NCBI RefSeq assembly: GCF_004364975.1 | Contig: NZ_SOBW01000008.1 | Location: 372,001 to 436,000, forward strand | Reading direction: 5' to 3' | DNA length: 64,000 nucleotides | Origin: Gelidibacter sediminis | GTDB taxonomy: Bacteria; Bacteroidota; Bacteroidia; Flavobacteriales; Flavobacteriaceae | Part shown: positions 49,678-57,061 of the stretch, in pieces | Layout of the letters: each line of letters starts with the position of its first letter | Numbering within the stretch: the stretch's first letter is position 1 | The notes under the pieces: model-generated | What the model was told of the DNA's origin: nothing | Seen by the model: the letters and a program-made list of their open reading frames with translations, nothing else | Database searches by the model: none | Translations under genes and position numbers: made by a program

Positions 49678-50736
49678 ATGAAAATTAAAAAACATTTAAT
49701 CTTAGGATTATCACTAGTAATGTTAGCATTCTCTTGCAGTAATGACAACGATAATATCCAGACAGAAGCCAGTGGTGCTTATGAAGATGGTATTCTGATA
49801 ACAAACGAAGGTAATTATAGCCAAGGCAATGGTTCAGTGTCATTTGTATCAACCGATTTTTCGTATGCCGAGAATACAATTTTTTCAAATGTGAATGGTA
49901 AATTGTTAGGAGATACGGTGCAAAGTATCGAGTTTTATGAAGATTTGGCCTTTATCATTGTAAATAATTCACAAAAAATTGAAGTGGTCAACCGTTATAC
50001 ATTCAAGTCTGTTGCGACAATTGATTCTGGTCTAAACAATCCGCGTTACATGACGGTCTTATTAGGCAAGGGCTATGTAACCAATTGGGGCGATGGTTCT
50101 GATCCGTCCGATGACTATGTTGCAGTTATTGATTTAAATACTTTTGCAATAACTACTACCATTTCGGTGGAAGAAGGCCCTGAGCGTATTGTCTCTAATG
50201 CGACTACGGCTTATGTAGCGCACAAAGGCGGATATGGACAAAACAATATTGTATCTGTAATAGATGCAAATGCTACAGTTTTAAAAACTATAACTGTGGG
50301 CGATGTTCCAAATTCTATGGCATTCGATAATCTTGGCCAATTGTATGTATTAGCTGAAGGCAAACCTTCTTGGACTCAAGATGAAACTGCCGGTAAATTG
50401 AGTGTGATTGATCCCACAAATAATACGGTTATTAGCAGTCTTGATTTTGCTATAGACCAACATCCAACTAATTTAACGTATGGGGAATCTTTGTATTACT
50501 ATATGAGTGGTAAAGTTTATAAGTATGATGTAGATAGTACCAATCTGCCGTCTACAGCGGTCATTGAAGGTGTTAATTTTAATTATATGACTGTAAATAA
50601 TGGTGTGTTATATGGTGTAGATGCAGGAGACTACACAAACAATGGCATTTTTAAAAGTTATGATTTAGCCACATATACTGCTAAAAACTCTAAGGAGGTT
50701 GGTATTATACCAGGCGGTATCTACTTCAACAATTAA
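49678..50736 (+). CDS. btuG: BtuG-like surface corrinoid-binding beta-propeller lipoprotein (DUF5074/YncE-type)
   Basis: A 352-residue lipoprotein (leader MKIKKHLILGLSLVMLAFSC, Cys at 20, then an acidic SNDNDN export-type stretch). The body is a seven-bladed YVTN/YncE-like propeller with repeats such as DYVAVIDLNTFAITTTISV, NIVSVIDANATVLKTITVG and KLSVIDPTNNTVISSL. In Bacteroides, BtuG proteins of this type sit on BtuB at the cell surface and capture cobalamin with very high affinity. It is directly downstream of btuB in the same riboswitch transcript, which supports that role. Confidence 0.85.
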   Translation: MKIKKHLILGLSLVMLAFSCSNDNDNIQTEASGAYEDGILITNEGNYSQGNGSVSFVSTDFSYAENTIFSNVNGKLLGDTVQSIEFYEDLAFIIVNNSQKIEVVNRYTFKSVATIDSGLNNPRYMTVLLGKGYVTNWGDGSDPSDDYVAVIDLNTFAITTTISVEEGPERIVSNATTAYVAHKGGYGQNNIVSVIDANATVLKTITVGDVPNSMAFDNLGQLYVLAEGKPSWTQDETAGKLSVIDPTNNTVISSLDFAIDQHPTNLTYGESLYYYMSGKVYKYDVDSTNLPSTAVIEGVNFNYMTVNNGVLYGVDAGDYTNNGIFKSYDLATYTAKNSKEVGIIPGGIYFNN

Positions 50737-50770
50737 TTCCTTTTTTGTCTCAAATCCTTTTACATTAATT

Positions 50771-50800
50771 AAAAAAACCGCTTTATAGCGGTTTTTTTTT
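50771..50800 (+). terminator. Terminator of btuB-btuG
   Basis: ACCGCT (50777-50782) pairs with AGCGGT (50787-50792), extended by flanking A and T runs. It can work in both directions for the convergent S41 gene. Confidence 0.88.
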
Positions 50801-50819
50801 GTTAAATAATGTGTATAAT

Positions 50820-52304
50820 TTACTGTACTTTGTTAAAGATTAAATTGGTATCATCAACATCAATATACATTTCATTATCCAACACATTCGCGTCTACTTG
50901 ATCATTTAATGGCGTTAGATTTCTATCGATACTAAATGGTGCTGGACGATTGTTACCAGTAATATCAGCAATTGCTTTAGCTAAAAACGGCTCGTTTTCA
51001 TCTCCTAAAATTCCAAGGTTATTAACGCTCTCTCTCATTCTAAATGCAGCTACTGAGCTCTCTAATCCGGAAGGTGCTACGGGCTGATCATTTTTGTTTA
51101 TAGACATAGCCACCAAAGGTTGAATAGCATAAGTGTGATTTGGGTTGGCATTGGCACGAGAAAAATTAGAAGAGTCATATAAAGTAATGGACGCTTGCGA
51201 TTTTCCTGTGGTTTTGTCTCCAATTTGAACCACCTCAATGTAAGGCGAAAGACTGTTAATGATCAACTCACTCGCCGACGCCGTTCTACTTGTGGTCAGC
51301 ACATAAATTTTATTTAATTTAAGAGAGTTAATAGTGCCGCCTGCCTCACTAGCAGAATCTCTAAAATTAAACGATGTGTTTTCTGACTGCAAATTTTTGT
51401 TATACACAAGTTTAGAAAAAACCTGACCAGTAAATTGACCTGTTATCATACTCCCCAAAAGCGCTGCTGTATTTACTGATCCGCCTCCATTATATCTTAA
51501 ATCCAAAACTAAATGTTGGACACCTGCAGTTTTAAATTCGCCAAAAGCGTTATTTAATTGTTCGTCATAATTTCTAGTAAACCCATTGTACATTAGGTAA
51601 CCTATTTTCGCTCCATCTACTGTTAAAACTTTCGAGACATGGATTGGGTTTTCATTATACTCTACTTTAGTTAATGTGACTTCGGTATTGTTAGATTCTA
51701 TACGGTCATCCTCAACAGTAGAAGTGCCATTGGTATTATAATTGGCGAAATTTAAAGTATAGGTATCAGGTGCCAATAATGTTCCAAAGTTTTCAACAGT
51801 CATAGGTACACCATTAATAGCATTAAAAATCTGACCACGTTTTACTCCGGCAATACTTCCTGGACTATCATTTAAAGCCATACGTACAAGACCAAAAACA
51901 GCATTTGGGTCTTGCGGTTGTCTATAGAAATTATATTCTAGACCATTACTTTTAAAAACACCGGCAAACCGTTGTTCTAACTCAATGTAATCTGGAGTAA
52001 TAAAACTGAAACGATCAACGAGTTCTGGTTGATACAGTAGACTTTCAAAAAGATCTTCAGGTTTCTCAAAACCGTTAATATAATCCTTATACGCTTTTTC
52101 AGATTCAAAACGATTATCAGCCAAATTTGGAATTTCATCTTTATAGAGATAAAAAATGTTCATGGCTTTATATACAAAATCATTAATCTCATTAATTTCT
52201 GTCTCGTCAATGATATTATCAATGTTGTCATCTTTATCTTCATAGCAACTGGTGTTGATGCTAAAAACCACAAGGGCAAACAGGGCAATCTTTAAAATTT
52301 TCAT
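50820..52304 (-). CDS. S41 family C-terminal processing peptidase, lipoprotein
   Basis: A 494-residue exported serine peptidase. The leader MKILKIALFALVVFSINTSC ends in a lipobox. A helical N-terminal region (~35-110) is followed by a PDZ domain (FGLVRMALNDSPGSIAGVKRG) and the S41 core: VLDLRYNGGGSVNTAALLG, nucleophile in TTSRTASASELIINSL (Ser) and the general base in IGDKTTGKSQASI (Lys). All catalytic parts are present. The frame extends to a TTG at 52325, but ATG 52304 gives the lipoprotein leader. It probably trims or degrades envelope proteins. It is convergent with btuG. Confidence 0.88.
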   Translation of the reverse strand: MKILKIALFALVVFSINTSCYEDKDDNIDNIIDETEINEINDFVYKAMNIFYLYKDEIPNLADNRFESEKAYKDYINGFEKPEDLFESLLYQPELVDRFSFITPDYIELEQRFAGVFKSNGLEYNFYRQPQDPNAVFGLVRMALNDSPGSIAGVKRGQIFNAINGVPMTVENFGTLLAPDTYTLNFANYNTNGTSTVEDDRIESNNTEVTLTKVEYNENPIHVSKVLTVDGAKIGYLMYNGFTRNYDEQLNNAFGEFKTAGVQHLVLDLRYNGGGSVNTAALLGSMITGQFTGQVFSKLVYNKNLQSENTSFNFRDSASEAGGTINSLKLNKIYVLTTSRTASASELIINSLSPYIEVVQIGDKTTGKSQASITLYDSSNFSRANANPNHTYAIQPLVAMSINKNDQPVAPSGLESSVAAFRMRESVNNLGILGDENEPFLAKAIADITGNNRPAPFSIDRNLTPLNDQVDANVLDNEMYIDVDDTNLIFNKVQ

Positions 52305-52385
52305 AAGTTTTCTTTTTCTAATCAATAACTTGAAGCGTTATTTTGGTCTAAATTTACCACCATTATTGTAAAATAAAAATAAATT

Positions 52386-52410
52386 GTAACAAAACTGGTC
52401 CTGTTTCGTC
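52386..52410 (+). promoter_or_regulatory. ECF-type promoter candidate (autoregulation)
   Basis: GTAAC (52386-52390) and CGTC (52407-52410) are separated by 16 bases, the classical AAC-N16-CGTC layout of ECF sigma promoters. The start would be ~40 bases before the sigma gene ATG. Confidence 0.6.
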
Positions 52411-52456
52411 GTAATGATAGAAACAGGCTTAACTCCCTTGTTATAAACTAACCATA

Positions 52457-52966
52457 ATGACACAAACTAATTTTTTAAAATTGGTAATGCCTTTTAAGGA
52501 TAAGATTTATAGACTCTCCAAGCGTCTATTGGTTTCCAATGAAGAGGCAGAAGATGCCACGCAAGAGGTCCTTTTGAAATTATGGAAGAACAACACTTCT
52601 ATTGAAAAATATAATAATGTTGAAGCCTTTTCAATGACCATGACAAAAAATTTGTGTCTAGACCGGTTAAAATCCAAACAGGCACAGAATTTGAAGATTG
52701 TGCACAGCAATTATCAAGATCATAATGTGTCATTGCACAAACAGATTGAAAATAATGATAGTATACGTTGGGTGTCGAAAATTATGGAGGGGTTGCCAGA
52801 ACAACAAAAAATAATAGTGCAGCTCAGAGATATTGAAGAATATGATTTTGAAGAGATTGCCAAAATGTTAGACATGAATGAAACTGCAGTGAGAGTTGCG
52901 CTTTCAAGAGCCAGAAAAACAATACGGGAACAATTGACAAATAAACATCACTATGGCATTAGATAA
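52457..52966 (+). CDS. ECF-type RNA polymerase sigma factor
   Basis: A 169-residue sigma factor with region 2 (RLSKRLLVSNEEAEDATQEV, VEAFSMTMTKNLCLDRLKSK) and region 4 (LPEQQKIIVQLRDIEEYDFE, EIAKMLDMNETAVRVALSRA). It starts at the ATG at 52457. It is the first of four genes; the last 14 bases overlap the next gene. The promoter it should recognise is probably the AAC-N16-CGTC pair upstream. Its regulon and signal are not known; the DUF4252 partners are commonly found with such sigma factors in Flavobacteria. Confidence 0.88.
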   Translation: MTQTNFLKLVMPFKDKIYRLSKRLLVSNEEAEDATQEVLLKLWKNNTSIEKYNNVEAFSMTMTKNLCLDRLKSKQAQNLKIVHSNYQDHNVSLHKQIENNDSIRWVSKIMEGLPEQQKIIVQLRDIEEYDFEEIAKMLDMNETAVRVALSRARKTIREQLTNKHHYGIR

Positions 52967-53450
52967 TATAGAACAACTTTTAGAAAAGTATGATAATGCT
53001 GAGACAACCTTGGCTGAAGAAGCTCAAATTAGAGCCTATTTTGCACAGAATGACATTCCGCCGCATTTGGAATCTTATAAACTCTTGTTTCAATATGTAT
53101 CTCATTCCAGACAGGAAAAGTTTACCAAAGCGGTTACATTACCAGCAAAACGTAAAACAATCTATCAATGGGTTTCAGTTGCAGCGGTGGTCACATTAAT
53201 GGCTGGTGCTTATTATCAAGTAAATCAAATGAATCAAAAAACGAGTTTTGATGATTTAAGTCACGAAGAATTATTGGCCTACAATCAAACCATAGAGGTG
53301 TTTAATCTCGTCTCATCAAAATTAAACAAAGGATCGGGAAATTTAGAAGCTTTTAAATTGGTGTCTTCAAAGCTGAATGAAGGCGCAGGAAACCTTAATT
53401 ATCTTAAGGATTTTCAAAATACAGCAAAAAGAATAATTAAAAACAACTAA
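52953..53450 (+). CDS. Putative membrane anti-sigma factor with a 17-residue tandem repeat
   Basis: A 165-residue protein overlapping the sigma gene by 14 bp. The N-terminal ~65 residues are cytoplasmic and helical (IEQLLEKYDNAETTLAEEAQ), a transmembrane helix lies near 70-90 (WVSVAAVVTLMAGAYY), and the outer part has a tandem repeat: NLVSSKLNKGSGNLEAF then KLVSSKLNEGAGNLNYL. No ZAS zinc motif. The position and topology suggest an anti-sigma factor, the repeat a sensor or binding surface. Both are inferred. Confidence 0.65.
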   Translation: MALDNIEQLLEKYDNAETTLAEEAQIRAYFAQNDIPPHLESYKLLFQYVSHSRQEKFTKAVTLPAKRKTIYQWVSVAAVVTLMAGAYYQVNQMNQKTSFDDLSHEELLAYNQTIEVFNLVSSKLNKGSGNLEAFKLVSSKLNEGAGNLNYLKDFQNTAKRIIKNN

Positions 53451-53470
53451 CACGATTAAAACAAACAATT

Positions 53471-54097
53471 ATGAAAAATGTAAAACAACTTCGCACATAT
53501 CTGCAAATGGGTAGCAATTTAAGTAAAACCGCAATCATTGCATTGGCTATTATGATTTTGCCAATGCTATCCTTCGGACAAAGCTTTTTTAGTAAATATG
53601 AATCGATGAAAGGGGTAACCTCAGGAGTTATCAGTCAGAAAATGTTTAAAATGATTGCAACTATTGATGTTGATCTCGACGATCCGGAAGCACAAGGATT
53701 TTTAGATATGGTCAAAAAAGTGGAGAGTATCAAAGTTTTGAGCACAGGAGATAAAACGATTTCTTCAAACCTTGCTGCTGATGCTGAAAAATACATTGGC
53801 TCTGCAAAATTAGATGAGCTGATGCGTTTTAAGGATGGAAACCAAACGGTAAAGTTTTATGTTAAGGAAGGCCGTGATGAAAACCATGTAAAAGAACTAT
53901 TTATGTACATTAACGGTTTGAAAGAACTGACGCAAGATGCCAAGATTGAAATTAATGGCGAAAAAAGAGATATTGAAACCATTGTGGTATCTATTATTGG
54001 CGATATCGATTTGAGAGAGATTTCTAAAATCACCAGCAAAATGAATGTACCTGGTGGGCAACACCTTGAAAAAGCAAGTAAAGGTAAAAAACAATAA
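53471..54097 (+). CDS. DUF4252 protein, exported
   Basis: A 208-residue protein with a signal segment (TAIIALAIMILPMLSFGQ) preceded by a long basic N-terminus. The body contains VSGVISQKMFKMIATIDVDL-like, MVKKVESIKVLSTGD, VKFYVKEGRDENHVKELFMY and IETIVVSIIGDIDLREISKI segments, typical of DUF4252. The tail is basic (KASKGKKQ). Function unknown; it is third in the ECF operon and probably periplasmic. Confidence 0.75.
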   Translation: MKNVKQLRTYLQMGSNLSKTAIIALAIMILPMLSFGQSFFSKYESMKGVTSGVISQKMFKMIATIDVDLDDPEAQGFLDMVKKVESIKVLSTGDKTISSNLAADAEKYIGSAKLDELMRFKDGNQTVKFYVKEGRDENHVKELFMYINGLKELTQDAKIEINGEKRDIETIVVSIIGDIDLREISKITSKMNVPGGQHLEKASKGKKQ

Positions 54098-54099
54098 TC

Positions 54100-54645
54100 A
54101 TGAAATCATCAATCAAAAAAATAACAGGAATGGTGCTATTGGTTGCAACGCTTTTTAGTTGTAACCAAGGACCATCATTACAAACCTATTACGTAGATAA
54201 CCAAGAGCAGCCTAATTTTTTATCAATTGATGTGCCGTTGAGCATGTTAAATATTGATAAAATGCAATTGAGTGAAGATCAAAAGAACGCTTACGAATCT
54301 ATTAAGAAGCTGAACATGTTGGCCTATAAGATAAAGGCAGATAACATGGACGATTACGAAGCCAAATTGACAGAAATCAGCACTATTTTAGCTGATCCTA
54401 AGTATCAGGAATTAATGCGTGGTGGAAACCCTGAAGATGGCAAGTTTATTGTCAAATTTTTAGGAGAAGAAGATGACGTTGATGAGTTTATTGTATTTGG
54501 TAATAGTGATGACAAAGGATTTATAGTGGTAAGAATTTTAGGTAAAGAAATGAACCCCAACAAAATTATGTCTTTGGTGTCGACACTGGATAAAGCTTCA
54601 ATTGACGATTCGCAACTCAATCAATTTAAGGCGTTTTTCAATTAA
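54100..54645 (+). CDS. DUF4252 lipoprotein
   Basis: A 181-residue lipoprotein (lipobox LFSC at about residue 21). It shares the DUF4252 pattern with the preceding protein: LSMLNIDKMQLSEDQKN, FIVKFLGEEDDVDEFIVFG and GFIVVRILGKEMNPNKIMSL. It follows with 2 bp between, so the two are a tandem pair that have diverged strongly. It is last in the operon, followed by a terminator. Role unknown. Confidence 0.78.
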   Translation: MKSSIKKITGMVLLVATLFSCNQGPSLQTYYVDNQEQPNFLSIDVPLSMLNIDKMQLSEDQKNAYESIKKLNMLAYKIKADNMDDYEAKLTEISTILADPKYQELMRGGNPEDGKFIVKFLGEEDDVDEFIVFGNSDDKGFIVVRILGKEMNPNKIMSLVSTLDKASIDDSQLNQFKAFFN

Positions 54646-54670
54646 TTGAAATCTCATAACGTGACAAACT

Positions 54671-54709
54671 AAAAAATCACCCAAAGCCATTAGGTTTTTG
54701 GGTGATTTT
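54671..54709. terminator. Bidirectional terminator overlapping a small gene's stop
   Basis: AATCACCCAAA (54675-54685) pairs with TTTGGGTGATT (54697-54707), with A and T runs on each side. The stop codon of the minus-strand small membrane gene (54690-54692) lies in the loop. Confidence 0.85.
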
Positions 54710-54875
54710 CGTTTTTGAATAAACATATCAACATGGCCATTGTAAGACCTCCAAAGATGATAAATAGTAAGAGCTTCACAATAGCATAGTCTAGGACATC
54801 AAAAATAGCCGCAATTAAAAATCCAAACGCTAGTATACCAGTTAGTGTGCGGGCAATGAAGTCAATTTGAGTCAT
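54690..54875 (-). CDS. Small two-helix membrane protein downstream of purB
   Basis: A 61-residue hydrophobic protein with two transmembrane helices (TGILAFGFLIAAIFDVLDYA; KLLLFIIFGGLTMAMLICLF) and a short basic/polar tail (NENHPKT). It starts 3 bp after the purB stop, with an ATG, and ends inside the terminator hairpin loop. The coding case rests on operon spacing and clear membrane pattern; I do not recognise a family. Confidence 0.6.
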   Translation of the reverse strand: MTQIDFIARTLTGILAFGFLIAAIFDVLDYAIVKLLLFIIFGGLTMAMLICLFKNENHPKT

Positions 54876-54878
54876 ATG

Positions 54879-56222
54879 TTATATTCCGGTGTAATTGCTT
54901 GGCGTTATCTGCTTAAGCTCGTTTTTAATATCTTTAGATACCTCTAAGGTATTAATAAAATCTGAAATCGACTTTTGATCGATTTTTGTGTTGGTTCGGG
55001 TCAATCCTTTTAAAGCTTCGTAAGGATTTGGATAAGCCTCACGTCTCAAGATAGTTTGAATAGCTTCTGCTACAACGGCCCAATTGTTTTCGAGATCCTC
55101 TTTAAATTTAGGCTCATTCAATACTAATTTGCCCAATCCTTTCAGCGTGCTTGTAAAACCGATAAGTGTGTGTCCAAATGGTACGCCCACGTTTCTTAAA
55201 ACGGTACTGTCTGTTAAATCTCGTTGTAATCTTGAAATTGGAAGTTTTGCAGATAAATGCTCAAAAATAGCATTGGCAATGCCTAAGTTACCTTCACTAT
55301 TTTCAAAATCGATAGGGTTTACTTTATGCGGCATGGCACTACTGCCAACTTCTCCTGCTTTTATTTTTTGTTTAAAATAATCCATAGACACATAGGTCCA
55401 GAAATCTCTATCTAAATCTATAAGGATCGTATTGATGCGTTTAAGCGTATCAAACAAGGCGGCCATATGGTCATAATGCTCAATTTGCGTGGTTGGGAAA
55501 GAATGTTGCAAGCCTAATTTGCCTTGCACAAAATCTTTACCGAACGTTTTCCAATCAATAGAAGGATAGGCAACTTTGTGGGCATTAAAATTTCCTGTAG
55601 CACCACCAAATTTAGCGGCACTTGGGATGTCATTTAATAAGTTAAACTGTTCTTCCAAACGCACTGCAAATACTGAAATCTCTTTTCCTAAACGCGTAGG
55701 AGAGGCCGGCTGTCCGTGCGTACGTGCCAACATTGGGATATCTGCCCATGCATCTGAAAGTTCTTTTAATTTTTTAACCACGTTACGGAATTCAGGAACA
55801 TAAACATCATTCATAGCTTCCTTAATACTCAAAGGAATTGCAGTGTTGTTGATGTCTTGAGAAGTCAAGCCAAAATGGATAAACTCTTTGTATTGATTTA
55901 AATTAAGGGCATCAAATTTTTCTTTAATAAAATACTCAACCGCTTTAACGTCGTGATTGGTAACTTTTTCTATTTCTTTAATTGCCAAGGCATCTCCCGT
56001 AGAAAAGTTTTTGTAGATAGCCTTTAAATCATCAAATTTTGAAGCATCAAAAGCCTTAAGTTGTGGTAATGGCAGTTCGCACAAAGCGATAAAATAATCA
56101 ATTTCTACCTGAACACGATACTTAATAAGGGCTTCTTCAGAAAAATATTCAGCTAAACTAGATACTTTGTTTCTGTACCTTCCATCAATTGGTGAGATGG
56201 CATTTAAAGTTGTTAATGACAT
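54879..56222 (-). CDS. purB: Adenylosuccinate lyase
   Basis: A 447-residue fumarase/aspartase superfamily enzyme that acts twice in purine synthesis (SAICAR to AICAR, and adenylosuccinate to AMP). Seen: LNAISPIDGRYRNKV, HFGLTSQDINNTA, ARTHGQPASPTRLGKE (catalytic His region) and the signature GEVGSSAMPHKVNPIDFEN with the catalytic Ser. Length and N-terminus match the E. coli-like PurB subgroup. TATCTTTG on the minus strand (complement of 56259-56266) is the -7 candidate. It is followed by the small membrane gene. Confidence 0.95.
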   Translation of the reverse strand: MSLTTLNAISPIDGRYRNKVSSLAEYFSEEALIKYRVQVEIDYFIALCELPLPQLKAFDASKFDDLKAIYKNFSTGDALAIKEIEKVTNHDVKAVEYFIKEKFDALNLNQYKEFIHFGLTSQDINNTAIPLSIKEAMNDVYVPEFRNVVKKLKELSDAWADIPMLARTHGQPASPTRLGKEISVFAVRLEEQFNLLNDIPSAAKFGGATGNFNAHKVAYPSIDWKTFGKDFVQGKLGLQHSFPTTQIEHYDHMAALFDTLKRINTILIDLDRDFWTYVSMDYFKQKIKAGEVGSSAMPHKVNPIDFENSEGNLGIANAIFEHLSAKLPISRLQRDLTDSTVLRNVGVPFGHTLIGFTSTLKGLGKLVLNEPKFKEDLENNWAVVAEAIQTILRREAYPNPYEALKGLTRTNTKIDQKSISDFINTLEVSKDIKNELKQITPSNYTGI

Positions 56223-56258
56223 TGATTGCGTTGTTAATTGTTGTGTTTAAAGAAGCTG

Positions 56259-56266
56259 CAAAGATA
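56259..56266 (-). promoter_or_regulatory. -7 element of purB
   Basis: TATCTTTG on the minus strand, followed by CAGC, fits TAnnTTTG; it is 37 bp before the purB ATG. No clear -33 box. Confidence 0.5.
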
Positions 56267-56369
56267 AGAAAGAAAGTTAGAAGCAGGAAGTATGAAGAAT
56301 GATTAAAATAAGGACCAACCCAACTGATTTTTTTTAATGAATGTTTTAATTGACAATTTGTAGGTCTCT

Positions 56370-56459
56370 TTAAAATTGAAAGCTCATGGTGTTGCCAATA
56401 ATCAGCTCAGTTTGTTGTTCACCTTCCACTTTTACATTAATCATTCGCCACTTTTTCAT
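56370..56459 (-). CDS. Possible tiny ORF or gene remnant
   Basis: A 29-codon frame on the minus strand (MKKWRMINVKVEGEQQTE then LIIGNTMSFQF). The alternating pattern and KVEGE-turn look like real beta strands, as in the end of a larger beta-rich protein. There is no signal peptide and no family match in memory. It could be a leftover of a lost gene or chance. Confidence 0.2.
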   Translation of the reverse strand: MKKWRMINVKVEGEQQTELIIGNTMSFQF

Positions 56460-56483
56460 ACTTTTAACCTTAAATAAGCAGAG

Positions 56484-56957
56484 ATGAAAATTTTGAAAAT
56501 TATTTTGGTTGGACTCCTTATTGTTTTTGTCTTGGCACAATATATTGATCCGGAAGAAAATTCAGGTAGTATCACCTCATTCGAAACGTTTTTAAAGGAT
56601 ACCAATCCGAATGAAGAAGTGACCGCAATTTTAAAAACATCGTGTTTTGACTGCCATAGTGATGTGACAAACTATCCTTGGTACAACAATATTACGCCAC
56701 TAAATTTCTGGTTGGCGGAACATATTGAAGATGGTAAAAAACATTTTAATATTTCGGCATGGGATGGTTATTCTGTTAAAAAGAAAGACCATAAATTTGA
56801 AGAACTGATAGAAATGGTTGAAAGCAAAGAGATGCCATTGGAATCTTATACTTATACCCACGCTGAAGCAAAATTAACCGATGCGCAAATAGCGGCTGTT
56901 GTAGAATGGGGTAAAAAAGTGCGACTTAAATACAGTTTGGCCCCACAACCGCAATGA
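56484..56957 (+). CDS. Haem-binding domain (c-type) protein
   Basis: A 157-residue protein with an N-terminal anchor (KIILVGLLIVFVLAQYI) and a single c-type haem motif, KTSCFDCHSDVTNYPWYNNI (CxxCH), followed by PLNFWLAEHIEDGKKHFNI. This is the Haem_bd (PF14376) domain. A Met (EMPLESYTYTHAEAKLT) is a possible sixth ligand. It faces the periplasm. A single gene; partners are unknown. Followed by a strong terminator. Confidence 0.85.
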   Translation: MKILKIILVGLLIVFVLAQYIDPEENSGSITSFETFLKDTNPNEEVTAILKTSCFDCHSDVTNYPWYNNITPLNFWLAEHIEDGKKHFNISAWDGYSVKKKDHKFEELIEMVESKEMPLESYTYTHAEAKLTDAQIAAVVEWGKKVRLKYSLAPQPQ

Positions 56958-56977
56958 TTTTAAGGTTCAATCTGCTG

Positions 56978-57030
56978 AATTCCAAATTCTAAAATAATAT
57001 GAGATACATAATTAGAATTTGGAATTTTTA
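56978..57030 (+). terminator. Terminator-like 15-bp stem
   Basis: AATTCCAAATTCTAA (56978-56992) is the exact reverse complement of 57012-57026, followed by a short T-run. The loop is 19 bases. Confidence 0.7.
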
Positions 57031-57061
57031 TGTTTAACATATTTTAAATTTAGACTATATA

